Part shown: one piece after another, positions 5,549-7,197 of the stretch
Layout: each line of letters starts with the position of its first letter
How positions within the stretch are numbered: position 1 is the stretch's first letter
From: Multiplicimicrobium sp043718225
Lineage (GTDB): Bacteria > Omnitrophota > Omnitrophia > Omnitrophales > Aquincolibacteriaceae
Reading direction: 5' to 3'
NCBI GenBank assembly: GCA_043718225.1
Contig: JAYSWD010000040.1
Location: 1 to 7,197, forward strand
DNA: 7,197 bases
Notes under the pieces: generated by a model
What the model was told of the DNA's origin: nothing
The model's database searches: none
Seen by the model: the letters and a program-made list of their open reading frames with translations, nothing else
Made by a program: the position numbers and the translations under genes

Positions 5549-6607
5549 TCAGTATTCGCGAGCGCTCGCGCCACCGCGATTAACCGACAAACTCTTGAGC
5601 AAATTAAAATCGGTCAAATAGCGCCCTGTACCGAGCGCCACCGCCGTCAATGGGTCATCCGCGACATGCACCGGTAAACCGGTTTCTTCGCTGACGAGTT
5701 TATCCAAGCCTCGAATAAGCGAACCGCCGCCGGCCAAAATAACACCCTTATCAATCAAATCCGAAGAAAGCTCAGGCGGTGTCCGTTCTAGCGCGATACG
5801 CACACCCTCTAAGATCGCGGAAAGCGATTCGGAAAGAGCTTCGCGAATTTCTTCGCTGGTAACCGTGATTGTTTTGGGAAGACCCGCCAAAATATCGCGG
5901 CCTTTAACGTCCATGGTCATTTCTTCTTCCAGAGGATATGCGGATCCGATCCGAATTTTAATTTCTTCCGCGGTTCTTTCACCGATCAAAAGATTATAAG
6001 ATTTTTTAAGATGGGAAATAACAGCGTCATCGAATTCATCGCCGCCGACGCGAAGGCTTTTTGAAAAAACGATTCCGCCCAAGGAAATGACGGCAATTTC
6101 GGTTGTACCGCCACCGATATCCACAATCATGCTCGCGGTCGGTTCTTGAATCGGCAGCCCTACTCCAATCGCGGCAGCAATCGGTTCTTCAACTAAATAA
6201 ACAGGCGAACGGGCTCCGGCGCGTTCCGCGGAATCTTTAACGGCGCGTTTTTCAACTTCGGTAATTCCGCTGGGAACGGCGATCACAACGCGCGGGCTGA
6301 TGAGAGTATTTTTGCGGTGAACTTTCTGAATAAAATGGCGCAGCATCGCTTCGGTAATATCAAAATCCGCGATGACGCCGTCTTTCATTGGGCGGATGGC
6401 AACAATGCTTCCGGGAGTACGCCCCAACATGCGTTTAGCTTCTTCTCCGACTTTAAGAACTTGTCCGGTAACTTTATCTACCGCCACCACGGAAGGCTCG
6501 CAAAGAACAACCCCCTGTCCTTTTACGTAGACAAGTGTATTGGCGGTTCCGAGATCGATTCCAATATCACTCGAAAAAAAACTAAGAATTCGGTCAATGA
6601 AAAACAT
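5549..6607 (-). CDS. mreB: Rod shape-determining protein MreB (bacterial actin)
   Basis: A complete 352-residue actin-fold ATPase that forms membrane-bound filaments and directs lateral wall synthesis. The N-terminus MFFIDRILSFFSSD is a plausible amphipathic membrane-binding helix. Nucleotide-binding motifs are in order: phosphate-1 GIDLGTANT (16-24), connect-1 LVEEPIAAAIG (138-148), phosphate-2 VDIGGGTTEIAV (162-173) and adenosine ILAGGGSLIRGL (290-301). IRPMKDGVIADF (71-82) and RVGGDEFD (186-193) are also hallmark MreB stretches. ATG 6607 gives the canonical N-terminus; the ribosome site before it is weak (GTGATGG). It heads the cluster, 42 bases after the -10 box of a strong promoter, and is followed by the 235-bp spacer before mreC. 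Overall length and motifs are normal. Confidence 0.97.
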   Translation of the reverse strand: MFFIDRILSFFSSDIGIDLGTANTLVYVKGQGVVLCEPSVVAVDKVTGQVLKVGEEAKRMLGRTPGSIVAIRPMKDGVIADFDITEAMLRHFIQKVHRKNTLISPRVVIAVPSGITEVEKRAVKDSAERAGARSPVYLVEEPIAAAIGVGLPIQEPTASMIVDIGGGTTEIAVISLGGIVFSKSLRVGGDEFDDAVISHLKKSYNLLIGERTAEEIKIRIGSAYPLEEEMTMDVKGRDILAGLPKTITVTSEEIREALSESLSAILEGVRIALERTPPELSSDLIDKGVILAGGGSLIRGLDKLVSEETGLPVHVADDPLTAVALGTGRYLTDFNLLKSLSVNRGGASAREY

Positions 6608-6649
6608 GGCACCATCACTTGCTATAAAATGGGTCTGAAATTGGGGGCT

Positions 6650-6678
6650 AGTATAAGCAACGCCCCTAACCCTGTCAA
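6650..6678 (-). promoter_or_regulatory. Sigma70-type promoter for mreB and downstream genes
   Basis: On the minus strand TTGACA (6673-6678), exactly 17 bp, then TATACT (6650-6655): consensus -35 and five of six bases at -10. Transcription should start near 6643, giving a leader of about 35 nt to the mreB ATG. The -35 box overlaps the right arm of a small inverted repeat (CCTGT/ACAGG, 6671-6688) that might be an operator. Confidence 0.8.
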
Positions 6679-6708
6679 TTGAAACAGGATGAGTCTTTTG
6701 CTCTTCAA

Positions 6709-7197
6709 TTATCCGGCGGTCAAAAGCTTAAAATGGGCCGAAAAATCAGGGTAGGAAGTGGCAATGCAGTCCGTATTCAGAATACGCATGGCGCCCGCGG
6801 CGGCGCAACTCGCAATGGCAAAACTCATCGCCACGCGATGGTCTCCAAAACTGTCAATCTCCGCACCCTTTAAAGACGCAACACCGCGCACGATACAGCC
6901 GTCCTCCAGCTCTTCGATCTCCGCGCCCGCTTTTTTAAGATTAGTCACCATCGCTAAAATCCGGTCTGTTTCTTTCACACGCAGTTCCTCCGCGCCTGAA
7001 ACAAGGCTTTCGCCTTCCGCGAGGGACATCGCCACCATCAGAATCGGCAGCTCATCAATCAGCGACGGAACTTCATCACGCGTAATCCGGGTTCCGTTGA
7101 GCTTCCCTCCGCGAACGCGAATGGTTCCAATGGGTTCGGGAATATCGCTTTCCACAGCAACTTCAATATTCGCCCCCATCCGTTTTAAAACATTCAC
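6709..7197 (-). CDS. aroA: EPSP synthase (3-phosphoshikimate 1-carboxyvinyltransferase), 5' part missing
   Basis: The visible 162 residues are the C-terminal third of the enzyme that joins shikimate-3-phosphate and phosphoenolpyruvate in the shikimate pathway, in the cytoplasm. Diagnostic stretches, numbered from the window edge, are DEVPSLIDELP (41-51, with the catalytic-loop Asp), ELRVKETDRI (71-80, with the catalytic Glu and PEP-binding Arg), FGDHRVAMSFAIA (117-129) and SYPDFSAHF (148-156). The GTG at the very edge is an internal valine codon, not a start; the gene continues to the right. It ends 30 bp before the -35 box of the mreB promoter, with no T-tailed terminator seen, so some read-through into mreB is possible. 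The link to cell-wall genes is probably positional only. Confidence 0.96.
   Translation of the reverse strand: MNVLKRMGANIEVAVESDIPEPIGTIRVRGGKLNGTRITRDEVPSLIDELPILMVAMSLAEGESLVSGAEELRVKETDRILAMVTNLKKAGAEIEELEDGCIVRGVASLKGAEIDSFGDHRVAMSFAIASCAAAGAMRILNTDCIATSYPDFSAHFKLLTAG

Noticed and set aside
6671..6688. Intrinsic terminator for aroA
   Set aside because: Stem of five pairs with an 8-base loop and no following T-tract; it overlaps the mreB -35 box instead.

Overview
All recognisable genes lie on the minus strand. Read in transcription order (right to left), the window holds the 3' end of aroA, a complete rod-shape (elongasome) cluster mreB-mreC-mreD-mrdA-rodA, a tRNA-Pro(UGG) gene, a long perfect hairpin, a gene-free stretch of about 560 bp with its own structure, and the 5' part of a membrane fatty acid desaturase gene that leaves the window at the left edge.

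Organism: a rod-shaped or elongating bacterium of middling G+C. The order mreBCD-mrdA-rodA is common in diderm bacteria. Frequent TTG/GTG starts, a tRNA without an encoded CCA, and short GC-rich palindromes and GGCA repeats in spacers would fit an uncultured lineage such as Omnitrophota. That is an impression from style, not a demonstrated placement.

Region by region. 6709-7197 is the C-terminal third of EPSP synthase (shikimate pathway). Just past its stop is a near-consensus sigma70-type promoter (TTGACA, 17 bp, TATACT at 6650-6678) that should drive mreB and everything below it. A 235-bp spacer with palindromes and a GGCA repeat separates mreB from mreC. From mreC onward the genes are packed: mreC/mreD overlap by 28 nt, mreD/mrdA are 17 nt apart, and mrdA/rodA overlap by 8 nt if the TTG start favoured here is right. 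tRNA-Pro follows rodA by 52 nt and ends directly in a 17-bp perfect hairpin that probably terminates the unit. From 1052 down to 533 there is no convincing gene. That stretch holds a cluster of small hairpins and a 19-bp direct repeat of the 3' end of the tRNA-Pro gene.

How the genes work together: MreB filaments at the inner membrane, with MreC and MreD, organise the RodA glycosyltransferase and the PBP2 transpeptidase (mrdA), which together build the lateral cell wall. All five proteins look intact, and the motifs checked (MreB nucleotide-binding motifs, PBP2 SxxK/SxN/KTG, the RodA loop Asp) are present. The main unexplained signal is the duplicated tRNA 3' end and the structured DNA between the copies, which has the geometry of an integration site but is too short to hold an integrase. 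I see no clear evidence for a wholly new system.
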